A stretch of DNA of 47,809 nt from Chlamydiota bacterium (GTDB lineage Bacteria > Chlamydiota > Chlamydiia > Chlamydiales > Criblamydiaceae): positions 1 through 47,809 of the forward strand of contig JABDBB010000003.1 in the NCBI GenBank assembly GCA_013288845.1, in the 5' to 3' direction. Positions 25,374 through 33,806 of this stretch are shown here, piece by piece. Position numbers and translations under genes: made by a program. The notes under the pieces were generated by a model. It was given only the letters and a program-made list of their open reading frames with translations, had not been told where the DNA came from and ran no database searches. The stretch's first letter is position 1, and each line of letters starts with the position of its first letter.

Positions 25374-26231
25374 ATGCAAACGACTCTTGAAACACCGGTT
25401 TTTATTCTGTGCGGCGGATTAGGTACCAGAATTAAAGAAGAGACCGAATTCCGCCCTAAACCAATGGTCCCCATCGGAGGCTATCCTATTCTCTGGCATA
25501 TTATGCATTTATACAGTCGCCATGGTTTTAAAAATTTCATCTTATGTACAGGATTCAGATCGGAAGTAATTAAGGAATATTTTCTGAATTACTCTTCCAT
25601 GCATAGCGATTTCACTGTCGATTTAAAAAACAACAATCTCTCTATTCACTCCACACATCACGAAGAAGATTGGAAAGTTACCGTTGCGTATACCGGCGAA
25701 GAAACCATGACAGGGGCACGATTAGCCATTGCCACAGAAAGATACTTGGGAAATGCACAACACGCAGCCGTCACATACGGAGACGGTCTTTGCAATGTCG
25801 ATCTAAAAAGCGAATTCGATTTTCATCTTTCTCATAATAAAATCGGAACTATTTTAGGAGTAAATCCTCCCTCACGATTCGGTGAAATACGCCTTGCCGG
25901 GAATGTGGTGACAGAATTTTCGGAAAAACCCGAGTTTAAAGAAAAATGGATTAACGGCGGATTTTTCTTTTTTCAAAGGAAATTTTTCAGCGATTATTTG
26001 GTGAAATCAGAAGAGTGTATTTTAGAAAAAGCACCTCTTGTTGAGTTGGCGAAAGACGGTGAGCTGAATCTTTATAAACATTCCGGATTCTGGGCCTGTA
26101 TGGATACAGTACGCGACCGAAATGAATTAGAAAACTTATGGTCTTCAGGAAAAGCTCCTTGGGCCTCTCCTCTTCCTTTTGTCAATACAACACCCTCTTC
26201 GGTAATGCAACTTTCCGGAGTGATATCTTGA
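25374..26231 (+). CDS. rfbF: Glucose-1-phosphate cytidylyltransferase
   Basis: Makes CDP-glucose from CTP and glucose-1-phosphate, the first step to CDP-deoxysugars. 285 residues, slightly longer than the usual 257 because of a C-terminal extension. The nucleotidyltransferase signature is FILCGGLGTRIKEETEFRPK followed by PMVPIGGYPILWHIM; the metal-binding Asp is in TYGDGLCNVD and the sugar site includes INGGFFFFQRK. AAAGGA precedes the ATG. It is the first gene of a five-gene operon and its TGA overlaps the TTG start of rfbG. Confidence 0.93.
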   Translation: MQTTLETPVFILCGGLGTRIKEETEFRPKPMVPIGGYPILWHIMHLYSRHGFKNFILCTGFRSEVIKEYFLNYSSMHSDFTVDLKNNNLSIHSTHHEEDWKVTVAYTGEETMTGARLAIATERYLGNAQHAAVTYGDGLCNVDLKSEFDFHLSHNKIGTILGVNPPSRFGEIRLAGNVVTEFSEKPEFKEKWINGGFFFFQRKFFSDYLVKSEECILEKAPLVELAKDGELNLYKHSGFWACMDTVRDRNELENLWSSGKAPWASPLPFVNTTPSSVMQLSGVIS

Positions 26232-27367
26232 TCGATTCATTTAGAGGCATTTATTCCGGATTAAAAGTTTTGATCACCGGACACACAGGATTTAAAGGAA
26301 GTCGCCTTGCTATATGGCTTACTGAGCTTGGAGCAGAGGTAACGGGATTCAGCCTGCCTGCTGCCGATCCGGGTCTTTATATGAGCACACGTCTCGAAAA
26401 AAAAATGCATTCTATTGAAGGGGACATCCGAAATAAACAGTCTGTATACGAAACGGTTGCTTTGATAAAACCGGATATTATTTTTCATCTGGCAGCTCAG
26501 CCGCTTGTCTTAGATTCTTATATCAATCCGGTCGACACCTTCGAAATTAACGCTCAGGGATCCGTACATATATTGGAGGCGGGAATGCGCACTCCCTCCG
26601 TAAAAGCAATGGTCATGATCACCACCGATAAAGTATATGAAAATTACGAATCTCTCCAAGGCTATAAAGAGGAAGATCGACTGGGAGGAAAAGACCCTTA
26701 CAGTGCAAGTAAAGCCATGGCGGAAATTGCCATCGCCTCTTATAGAAAATCTTTCGCGGAAACCGGAGAGAAATCGATAGGAATCGCATCTGCCCGAGCG
26801 GGTAATGTAATCGGAGGAGGAGATTTTGCCGAAAATCGTCTGGTGCCGGATATCATGAGAGCTTTATTTCATAACCGATCTATATATCTCAGAAATCCGC
26901 AATCGGTCCGTCCTTGGATACATGCCCTGGAACCTCTTTCCGGATACCTTTGGCTGGGATATTGCCTTCTCACCGACCCGAAAAAATATTCTCAGGCGTG
27001 GAATTTCTCCCCCCCCGAAACAGAGGCGATATCATGCAGGCAACTAGCCAAAAAAATTGTAGAATTATGGGGCAATGATCCGGTTATTGAAGAAAATACC
27101 TCTATTTCAACAAAAGAAATGAATCTTTTACGGTTAAACGGGGAAAAAACAGCGGAACTATTGCAGTGGAAACCGATTTATCACGGAGAAGAATCTCTGC
27201 AATATACCGTAGAATGGTATAAAGAATACATATCACGTCCGGAATCAGATTTATACGAATTTTGTGTTTCGGAAATTAAACAATATACTTTCTTAGCAAA
27301 ACAAAGAAATGCAGAATGGGCAAAAGCCTATTCAGAACATTCTCAAAGGATGATGTGCTCGGTATGA
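26228..27367 (+). CDS. rfbG: CDP-glucose 4,6-dehydratase
   Basis: Converts CDP-glucose to CDP-4-keto-6-deoxyglucose. It is a 379-residue extended SDR protein with the NAD-binding loop TGHTGFKGSRLAIW, the dehydratase TTDKVYEN motif, the catalytic pair in DPYSASKAMAE (Tyr and Lys) and RPWIHALEPL. I start it at TTG 26228, which overlaps the rfbF stop by four bases and has GGAG seven bases upstream; the resulting N-terminus (MIDSFRGIYSGLKVLITG) matches the family. Its own stop overlaps the next start (ATGA). No rfbH (C3 dehydrase) gene is present in the operon. Confidence 0.92.
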   Translation: MIDSFRGIYSGLKVLITGHTGFKGSRLAIWLTELGAEVTGFSLPAADPGLYMSTRLEKKMHSIEGDIRNKQSVYETVALIKPDIIFHLAAQPLVLDSYINPVDTFEINAQGSVHILEAGMRTPSVKAMVMITTDKVYENYESLQGYKEEDRLGGKDPYSASKAMAEIAIASYRKSFAETGEKSIGIASARAGNVIGGGDFAENRLVPDIMRALFHNRSIYLRNPQSVRPWIHALEPLSGYLWLGYCLLTDPKKYSQAWNFSPPETEAISCRQLAKKIVELWGNDPVIEENTSISTKEMNLLRLNGEKTAELLQWKPIYHGEESLQYTVEWYKEYISRPESDLYEFCVSEIKQYTFLAKQRNAEWAKAYSEHSQRMMCSV

Positions 27368-27915
27368 AATTTATTAAAACCGGTCTTCCGGATGCGTACA
27401 TCATCGAAATGGAACCTTCTTCCGATGAAAGAGGATTTTTCGGAAGGACCTTTTGCACAAAAGAATTTGCCGATCAAGGAATAAATCCTTCTATTGTACA
27501 GGCTAATCAATCTAAAAGCTCTACAGCCGGTACTTTAAGAGGACTTCATTATCAAGTATCCCCTCAGGAAGAAACTAAAATAGTCAAATGCATTCACGGT
27601 GCAATTTTCGATGTCATTGTCGACATCAGACCGGATTCTCCCACATACGGAAAATGGTACGGAGAAACCCTCACACCTAAAAATTATAAGATGATGTATG
27701 TTCCCAAAGGATTTGCTCACGGATTTTTCACTTTAGAAAACGACTCGGAAATTATCTATTTTGTCTCACAATATTACTCAAAAGAACATGAAAGAGGCAT
27801 TCGTTGGAATGATCCTTTTTTTTCCATAGTTTGGCCCGGAGTTCCTACAGTAATTTCCGAAAGGGACAATTTACATCCGGATTATTCACCTGAAACACAC
27901 CTCATTAAGGCTTAA
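27364..27915 (+). CDS. rfbC: RmlC-like 3,5-epimerase of a 4-keto-6-deoxy sugar nucleotide
   Basis: 183 residues, exactly the usual length of dTDP-4-dehydrorhamnose 3,5-epimerases. Cupin-fold motifs are SSDERGFFGRTF, GTLRGLHYQ with the catalytic His, KCIHGAIFDVIVDIRPDS and YVPKGFAHGFFTLE. The start is the ATG at 27364 overlapping the rfbG stop by four bases. Because the two preceding genes make a CDP sugar, the substrate here is probably CDP-4-keto-6-deoxyglucose rather than the dTDP sugar; epimerisation at C3, C5 or both is open. Confidence 0.85.
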   Translation: MKFIKTGLPDAYIIEMEPSSDERGFFGRTFCTKEFADQGINPSIVQANQSKSSTAGTLRGLHYQVSPQEETKIVKCIHGAIFDVIVDIRPDSPTYGKWYGETLTPKNYKMMYVPKGFAHGFFTLENDSEIIYFVSQYYSKEHERGIRWNDPFFSIVWPGVPTVISERDNLHPDYSPETHLIKA

Positions 27916-27928
27916 GGAGCTACATAAA

Positions 27929-28861
27929 ATGCATATTCTTTTTACCGGGGGCAGCTCTTTTACCGGAATGTGGTTTGTAAAAGCTCTTGCTGAAGCCGGA
28001 CACAAGGTTACAGCAACTCTTCTTCATCCGGAATCTTCCTATGAAGACATAAGAAAAAATAGAGTTCTCCTTTTAAAAGAATTTGCAAAAGTGATCGAAA
28101 ATTGCCCTTTCGGTAGTCCGGAATTTATCCAACTCATAAAAAATACTAAACCCGATCTTCTCTGCCATCACGCCGCAGATGTCACCGATTACAAAAGCCC
28201 TCACTTTGATTACCTAAAAGCCACACAAAATAATACTCACAATATCGAAAAAATCATCGATGAACTGCAACAAGTCGGCTGCAATAAAATCATCATCACA
28301 GGAACTGTCTTTGAACAGGGTGAAGGAATCGGTTCCGATGATTTACGGGCTTTTTCCCCTTACGGTCTTTCAAAAGGCCTTTCTTTTGAAATTTTTAAAT
28401 ATTTTTGCAGCATAAAAAATTGCCTGCTCGGCAAATTTGTAATACCGAACCCCTTCGGTCCGTACGAAGAAGAGCGATTTACCACATACCTCATCAAAAC
28501 CTGGGCTGCAGGAAAATCGGCTACGCTTTCTTTCCCCCTCTATATCCGCGACAACATCCATGTCTCTCTTCTTGCAAAAGCGTATCAAAAATTTTCAGAA
28601 AATCTTTCTCCCCAATACCTACAAACAAATCCTTCGGGCTATGCAGAATCACAACAAAAATTTACCGAGCGTTTCGCTAATGAAATTAAGGCAAGAACTT
28701 CTCTTCCTTGTCTTTTAGAGATCAAAGAACAGAATGATTTTCCGGAACCGCTTATAAGAATCAACAGCCAACCTATTAACATTGAGGAATCGGAATGGAA
28801 CGAAAAAAACGCGTGGGACGAATTGGTGACGTACTACAGGAAAACACACAACATCAAATGA
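27929..28861 (+). CDS. NAD(P)-dependent SDR reductase/epimerase of the CDP-sugar operon
   Basis: A 310-residue extended SDR protein with an N-terminal Rossmann loop TGGSSFTGMWFVKAL, HHAADVTDYKSP and a catalytic YGLSKG (Tyr and Lys). It fits the C4 keto-reductases that finish 6-deoxyhexose nucleotides, though a second epimerase is possible. It begins 13 bases after the epimerase gene with AAGGAG before the ATG, and its TGA overlaps the start of the next gene by four bases. Its position as the only reductase-like gene of the operon is the main argument for its role. Confidence 0.75.
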   Translation: MHILFTGGSSFTGMWFVKALAEAGHKVTATLLHPESSYEDIRKNRVLLLKEFAKVIENCPFGSPEFIQLIKNTKPDLLCHHAADVTDYKSPHFDYLKATQNNTHNIEKIIDELQQVGCNKIIITGTVFEQGEGIGSDDLRAFSPYGLSKGLSFEIFKYFCSIKNCLLGKFVIPNPFGPYEEERFTTYLIKTWAAGKSATLSFPLYIRDNIHVSLLAKAYQKFSENLSPQYLQTNPSGYAESQQKFTERFANEIKARTSLPCLLEIKEQNDFPEPLIRINSQPINIEESEWNEKNAWDELVTYYRKTHNIK

Positions 28862-29778
28862 CTGTTGGTGTAGCGATTATCACGCATAACGCAAAAAGAC
28901 ACCTATTCCGCTGCCTGGCTCCTCTTCTGGATTCCCCTCTAAAACCTGCCATTGTTGTAGTAAACTCCTCTTCTGATGACGGCACAGTAGAGCTGGCGAA
29001 AGATATGGGAGTGGATACCTTGATAATTCCACGCCCTGAATTCAATCACGGACTAACGAGAGAATTAGCTCGCAAATATTTAAATACCGATATTGTCGTC
29101 ATGATGACTCCCGACGCATACATGACCTCTCACAATACCCTCTCTTTTCTAATCGCACCTCTCCTGGAAGGAAAAGCTTCTGTATCCTATGCAAGACAAA
29201 TTTCTCATGACGGTGCCGGTTTTTTTGAATCATTTCCCCGCTGTTTTAACTATCCGCCCGAAGATCAGCTAAGAGGTGCAGAAGACAGACTCACTTATGG
29301 AGTCTATACCTATTTTTGCTCCAATTCCTGCGCAGCCTATTTGAATTCAGCCCTGGATGAAATCGGAGGATTCCGACATGTACTCTTAGGGGAAGATACT
29401 TTAGCCGTGGCTATGCTCCTAAAAAACGGACATAAAATTGCTTATAGAGCAAAAGCTCTTGTGAAACACTCACATAAGTACTCCTTAAAACAGGAATTCC
29501 AAAGGAATTTTGATACGGGACTGGCCAGAAAGAGTTATAAAAAGCATTTCGCCGGATCCTCCGATACGGGAAGGGGTGTATTATTTTTTAAGGCTATATG
29601 CAAAACTCTTTTACGCTCACGACCTTACCTTCTTCCGTATGCCATAGCCCACTGCTCGGCAAAATATACAGGATATCTTATGGGTGCTGTTTTTAGTTTT
29701 GCTCCCAACCGGATGAAGCAAATTTTTAGCAGCCAGGATTTTTATTGGAACTCTCTTCAATCAGCTAAAAAAAGGTGA
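28858..29778 (+). CDS. Family 2 glycosyltransferase, rhamnosyltransferase-like
   Basis: A 306-residue cytoplasmic or membrane-bound GT-A enzyme. The N-terminus GVAIITHNAKRHLFRCL and VVVNSSSDDGTVELA give the nucleotide-binding site, TPDAYM has the metal-binding DxD-like Asp region, and LNSALDEIGGFRHVLLGEDT carries the ED motif of the catalytic base. It is most like the RfbN/rhamnosyltransferase group. The ATG at 28858 overlaps the preceding stop by four bases. As the last gene of the operon it probably transfers the deoxysugar to a surface glycan such as LPS. Confidence 0.82.
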   Translation: MTVGVAIITHNAKRHLFRCLAPLLDSPLKPAIVVVNSSSDDGTVELAKDMGVDTLIIPRPEFNHGLTRELARKYLNTDIVVMMTPDAYMTSHNTLSFLIAPLLEGKASVSYARQISHDGAGFFESFPRCFNYPPEDQLRGAEDRLTYGVYTYFCSNSCAAYLNSALDEIGGFRHVLLGEDTLAVAMLLKNGHKIAYRAKALVKHSHKYSLKQEFQRNFDTGLARKSYKKHFAGSSDTGRGVLFFKAICKTLLRSRPYLLPYAIAHCSAKYTGYLMGAVFSFAPNRMKQIFSSQDFYWNSLQSAKKR

Positions 29779-29847
29779 AAAAAAATATTTTTTTTCAAAA
29801 AACGTTATAAAAAAATATTGTTTTTAAATTATTTATCTCATAAAATG

Positions 29848-29910
29848 AAATTTTGGTTTGGAAGGGTAGAGTTTTCACCTCTCTTTTCTTTATCTTTCCA
29901 AGCCAAATTT
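29848..29910 (+). terminator. Possible hairpin terminator after the CDP-sugar operon
   Basis: AAATTTTGGTTTGGAA (29848-29863) and TTCCAAGCCAAATTT (29896-29910) form an imperfect stem with a 32-base loop, about 70 bases after the last gene. There is no long T-run directly behind the stem, so function as an intrinsic terminator is uncertain. Confidence 0.35.
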
Positions 29911-30203
29911 CTTATTTTCAATCACTTAAGAGCATTTTAACACGCCGGCGTTTGACCTTACAAAAGAGGTATTGAAGTCGCGCAGCGTTTGGAGTGCGGT
30001 GACTCGTCACCGCTTTGCCCTCGACTCGACTTGTCGAGGCGTTTTTAAAAACTTAGAGACTAATCTTTGAACGAATTTCTGAATATCTATAAACACAAAA
30101 CATCTCTTAAACCGCCTCGACAAGTCGAGTCGAGGGCAAAGCGGTGACGAGTCCTTACAGATGGACACATCTTTTTCTTGACATTGTAATTCAAATTTAA
30201 ATG

Positions 30204-30250
30204 CCTAATTGGTAAAACTTTAAGTTTAACTTTAATTTTTACCAATTAGG
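30204..30250 (+). promoter_or_regulatory. Hairpin covering the transposase ribosome site
   Basis: CCTAATTGGTAAAA (30204-30217) and TTTTACCAATTAGG (30237-30250) are exact complements. The AGG that would serve as ribosome site, 11 bases before the ATG, lies in the right arm. In IS10 and IS50 such structures block translation from read-through transcripts; the same role is inferred. Confidence 0.6.
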
Positions 30251-30261
30251 ACTTTTTTATT

Positions 30262-31671
30262 ATGACCGAACATTCTAATTCTCTTTCTACACCTCTTTTT
30301 GATATACTTGACTTCAATTTTGGAGATCGGCGAATTAATTCCAGGGCAAATTTTATGGCTAATACTATGGTTAAAAATATGGGAAAATCTTTGCCTCAAA
30401 TTTTTTGTAACCCGGCTGATACTAAAGGAGCATATCGTTTTTTAGAAAACAATTTAGTTACACCTGAAAAAATCCTTCAACCGCACATAAATGAAACAAT
30501 TAAACGTTGTAAAAATGAAAAAGTTATCGCCGTTCTTAACGATTCTACAGATACGAGTTATGACTACATGGAATGTTTGGAAGGTTTAAACCCCTTACAT
30601 ACCAATGTGGATAAAGGATTTAGAATTCATCCAAGTTTAGTAATTACTGAAAAAGGAACCCCTCTCGGTATTTTATTTACTACGAATTATACAAGAGATT
30701 CATCTAAAACACCTAAAAAGCACAGGAATTCACTTCCGATAGAAGAAAAAGAAAGTTATCGTTGGGTACTCTCTTATCGTGAAGCTGATAAACTTGCAAA
30801 AAAGCTGCCCGATGTTCAAGTCATACATATTGGGGATCGTGAAAATGATATTTACGAATGTTTTCAAGATGCGGAAATAGATGTTAATGTTAATCAAGGT
30901 AAAGCATATCTTATTACTCGTTCAAATCATAACCGATGTTTAAGCGACGCAACTGATAATACAAATGACAAATTAGAAAAAAAATTAATTCGTTGTCCGG
31001 TACAGATTGAAGGGAAAATTATTTTAAATAAATATAGAGATAGTGAACATACCGCCTTAGTTGCAATCAGAGCGTGCGAAGTACTTATTAAAGCACCTAA
31101 TACGTGCAAAAAAAAATCACTTCCGCCCATTCGAATGAATGCTGTTCTAGTATCAGAAATTGATCCGCCGAAAGGTGTAAAACCTCTACATTGGCTTCTC
31201 TTAACCACCCTTCCTATTAATACCCCGGAAGAAATCATGCGGGTTGTATCGTTGTACTCTAAGCGTTGGTGTATAGAAATTTATTTTAAAGTTTTAAAAT
31301 CGGGATGCAAGATAGAGGCTATACGTTTCCAAAGTCCGGAGAAAATAGAAAATTTTATAGCTTTTGCGATGATATTAGCATGGAAATCAATGTTAGCCAC
31401 TTATTTACCTCGAGAGTATCCTTTGGAGCCTTGCACTTGTATGTTCACGGAAATAGAATGGAAATTGGTCTTTCGAAAGATGAAAGGACTAACAATACCT
31501 TTTCCGGAAAAACCTCCAACCTTGAAAGAAATGGTTGATTTAGTAGCTATGTTAGGAGGTTATCAAAAAAGAAAAGATCCGCCCGGCATCCAAACAGTGT
31601 GGCGAGGTATTACCAGATTAATGGACATGGTACAGGGATATGAATTAACCCAAGGATTGGGCTTAGGTTAA
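30262..31671 (+). CDS. IS4-family transposase, Tn5/IS50 type
   Basis: 469 residues, close to Tn5 transposase (476). The N-terminal DNA-binding domain (FGDRRINSRANFMANTMVKN, then KGAYRFLENN) parallels Tn5. The DDE residues are visible: Asp in VLNDSTDTSYD, Asp in IGDRENDIYE and Glu in the YSKRWCIEIYFKVLKSGCK signature (Y-R-E-K of IS4). NAVLVSEIDPPKGVKPLHWL followed by LLTT is nearly the Tn5 sequence, and the C-terminus matches the Tn5 dimerisation region. The frame is intact from end to end, so the enzyme may be active. Its start is covered by a hairpin. Confidence 0.93.
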   Translation: MTEHSNSLSTPLFDILDFNFGDRRINSRANFMANTMVKNMGKSLPQIFCNPADTKGAYRFLENNLVTPEKILQPHINETIKRCKNEKVIAVLNDSTDTSYDYMECLEGLNPLHTNVDKGFRIHPSLVITEKGTPLGILFTTNYTRDSSKTPKKHRNSLPIEEKESYRWVLSYREADKLAKKLPDVQVIHIGDRENDIYECFQDAEIDVNVNQGKAYLITRSNHNRCLSDATDNTNDKLEKKLIRCPVQIEGKIILNKYRDSEHTALVAIRACEVLIKAPNTCKKKSLPPIRMNAVLVSEIDPPKGVKPLHWLLLTTLPINTPEEIMRVVSLYSKRWCIEIYFKVLKSGCKIEAIRFQSPEKIENFIAFAMILAWKSMLATYLPREYPLEPCTCMFTEIEWKLVFRKMKGLTIPFPEKPPTLKEMVDLVAMLGGYQKRKDPPGIQTVWRGITRLMDMVQGYELTQGLGLG

Positions 31672-31790
31672 TTCATGAAAGACAATAAAGAGCAAGAAAA
31701 AGATGTGTCCATCTGTAAGGACGAGTCACCGCACTCCAAACGCTGCGCGCCCTCAACTTCTTCTTACTTAAGACATTAAAAATGAATGAA

Positions 31791-33716
31791 TTAATTCTTT
31801 TTATATTGTGAGGGAATTACACCCTTTTCCAAACGTTCAAACTCGCCGTCAAGCACTCGTGAGGCAATTGCATTGGCTGATTTATCGTCATTTTCATCAA
31901 GATCTTCAAAACTTTTTTCAATTCTTCTGCGCATTAAAGCGCAAAAATGATCGGCTAACTCGATAAAAGATCGATCGTTCGGATTTTTCTTATGTTGCGC
32001 ATAGGCATAAGAACAGGTCGCAGCCATAGCGAAGAGATAGGTCCCTACATCCACCAACCTACCTAAAATCATCTGCTTTCTTTCTAATTTCTGTCTGTAT
32101 TTCGCCATATAATAAAACAATTTATACGATAATTTTCGACAGTTTTTATTTACATAACGAAACTGAGGAGTTAAAGGTCCTAAATCTACGGGAGAGGTGC
32201 CGAATAAAGATAACAGCCATTGTTTAGGCACCCAAAATGCATAGTGGAGTCCTAATTTAATCCCTTTCGTAATTTTTGTCCCTACAGGAGTTTTGCCGCT
32301 TAACAGAGCGCTTGCTTTTTGAAGATGCGGATCCATAGCCTCTCTGGCTAAAAACAGTTTCATGATTTCAGAAGTCCCTTCCAAAATCATATTGATTCGA
32401 CAATCTCTCATAGCCCGCTCAACAGGAAAAGGCTCTTCTCCCCTTGCTTTTAATGATCTTGCTGTTTCATATCCTCTTCCGCCTCGAAACTGCATGGTCA
32501 TATCGGTAATTTTCCAAAGCTCTTCCGTACAAAAATATTTTGCCATAGCAGCTTCAATGCGTATATCCACTTTTTTCTCATCTGCCCAACTGCTAAGCAA
32601 TAATGTAATCGCCTCCATCGCTAAAGTCGTAGCGGCAATATAGGCAAGCTTTTGTCTCCCCGCTTCATGCTTTCCGATCGGAAGTCCCCATTGAATTCGC
32701 TCATTTCCCCATTGACGAACAATAGAAAGGCACTGTTTAGCAGAACCAAGACTTGCTGCAGGAAGGGTTAAACGTCCTACATTGATGGTGCCGAGCGCCA
32801 TTGCCAATCCGCGCCCTTCTTTCCAAATCAGATTTTCCGCCGGAATTTTGACATTGGTAAATTTGATGACTCCGTTATAGATTCCGTGCAATCCCATGAA
32901 CTCGCAGCGATGGACAACTTCTACTCCCGGAGAATTCATTTCCAAAATAAAAGCAGAAATTTGTTTCTTCTCTACACCGCGCACCATTTTAGGTTTTGTT
33001 TTTGCCATCACTACGATGATGTCGGCAATTGTCCCGTTTGTGCACCACAATTTGGTTCCGTTCAGAATATAATGTGTTCCGTCCGCCGATAATTCTGCAA
33101 AAGAAGACATCTTCGCAGGATCCGATCCGACATCCTCTTCCGTCAAAGCAAAAGCTGAAATCGCCCCTGTTCGGAATCGGGGAAAAAATTTCTTTTTTTG
33201 CTCTTCGGTTCCGTACATCAAAAGAGGCTGAGGAACGCCGATGGACTGATGTGCGGAGATCAACACGGCAGTAGCGCCGCAATAAGAGGCTACTTTCATG
33301 ACGATTCGATTGTAATTCGTTTGAGAGAATCCGAGTCCGTTGTATTCTTTAGGAATTTTTAACGCAAAGACCCCCATTTCGGCAAGACCCTTAATGACCT
33401 CTTCAGGAATGGAATGATTTTTATCTACCTCTTCAGGATCAAGATGCTGCACCAAAAATTTTTCTAATTTTTCTATAAAGACATCGCCCTCCCGCTTATC
33501 CGCTTCCGATTGTTCGGGAAAGGGGAAAATCATGGAAGGATCAAAATCTCCCATAAAGAGCTTTCCGCCAAAGCTAGGATTTCTATATTCTGTTTCGCGG
33601 GCATCTTCCGCAATTTCCAGAGCGTCTCTTTTTTCAAGATTTTTTTCTGTAGGAGAGATAAAATTGCTCGACTCCTCGTTCTCGGTTTTTTCCTGAAGAT
33701 CCTGACCCTGATTCAT
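31791..33716 (-). CDS. Acyl-CoA dehydrogenase, long (VLCAD/ACAD9-like) form
   Basis: A 641-residue FAD enzyme that oxidises acyl-CoA at the alpha-beta position, the first step of beta-oxidation. The N-terminal 75 residues are charged and unusual. The ACAD core follows: FALTEEDVGSDPAKMSSF (FAD and acyl binding), LNGTKLWCTNGTIADI, QFRGGRGYETARSLKARGEE and the catalytic Glu in NMILEGTSEIMK. A C-terminal extension of about 165 residues is as in VLCAD/ACAD9. It has GGGGG ahead of its ATG, stands alone, and faces the IS-bearing repeat. The electron acceptor and partner enzymes are not in the window. Confidence 0.9.
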   Translation of the reverse strand: MNQGQDLQEKTENEESSNFISPTEKNLEKRDALEIAEDARETEYRNPSFGGKLFMGDFDPSMIFPFPEQSEADKREGDVFIEKLEKFLVQHLDPEEVDKNHSIPEEVIKGLAEMGVFALKIPKEYNGLGFSQTNYNRIVMKVASYCGATAVLISAHQSIGVPQPLLMYGTEEQKKKFFPRFRTGAISAFALTEEDVGSDPAKMSSFAELSADGTHYILNGTKLWCTNGTIADIIVVMAKTKPKMVRGVEKKQISAFILEMNSPGVEVVHRCEFMGLHGIYNGVIKFTNVKIPAENLIWKEGRGLAMALGTINVGRLTLPAASLGSAKQCLSIVRQWGNERIQWGLPIGKHEAGRQKLAYIAATTLAMEAITLLLSSWADEKKVDIRIEAAMAKYFCTEELWKITDMTMQFRGGRGYETARSLKARGEEPFPVERAMRDCRINMILEGTSEIMKLFLAREAMDPHLQKASALLSGKTPVGTKITKGIKLGLHYAFWVPKQWLLSLFGTSPVDLGPLTPQFRYVNKNCRKLSYKLFYYMAKYRQKLERKQMILGRLVDVGTYLFAMAATCSYAYAQHKKNPNDRSFIELADHFCALMRRRIEKSFEDLDENDDKSANAIASRVLDGEFERLEKGVIPSQYKKN

Positions 33717-33806
33717 TATCTACCCCCAAAAATGTGCTCTTTACTTTATCTCTTGATAAGGGTATCGGGATGTTTTGTAAAGAATAATTTTCAAAATAGA
33801 TTTTTT

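Larger units (their letters stand above)
30154..31719 (+). mobile_element. IS4-family (IS50/Tn5-like) insertion sequence, complete
   Basis: 1566 bases with perfect 27-base terminal inverted repeats (30154-30180 and 31693-31719), starting CTTACAGATGGACACATC. It is flanked by an 8-base direct duplication GACGAGTC (30146-30153 and 31720-31727). The single intact transposase and matching ends suggest a recent insertion that is still complete. Confidence 0.93.
29979..31749. repeat. Palindromic MITE-like repeat, copy D, interrupted by an IS
   Basis: Left part 29979-30153 and right part 31728-31749 together make a 197-base element like copy A once the IS and one copy of the target duplication are removed; the broken outer hairpin in the right arm is then restored exactly. 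Both inner hairpins are of the CTCGAC type. It lies between convergent genes (GT2 and the acyl-CoA dehydrogenase). Confidence 0.9.

Noticed and set aside
26138..26227. Upstream ATG for rfbG at 26138
   Set aside because: It would overlap rfbF by 94 bases and add residues not found in the family; the TTG at 26228 has a good ribosome site and a 4-base overlap with the rfbF stop.
31305..31538. Second open frame inside the transposase gene
   Set aside because: Out-of-frame shadow; the main 469-residue frame carries all DDE residues and needs no frameshift.
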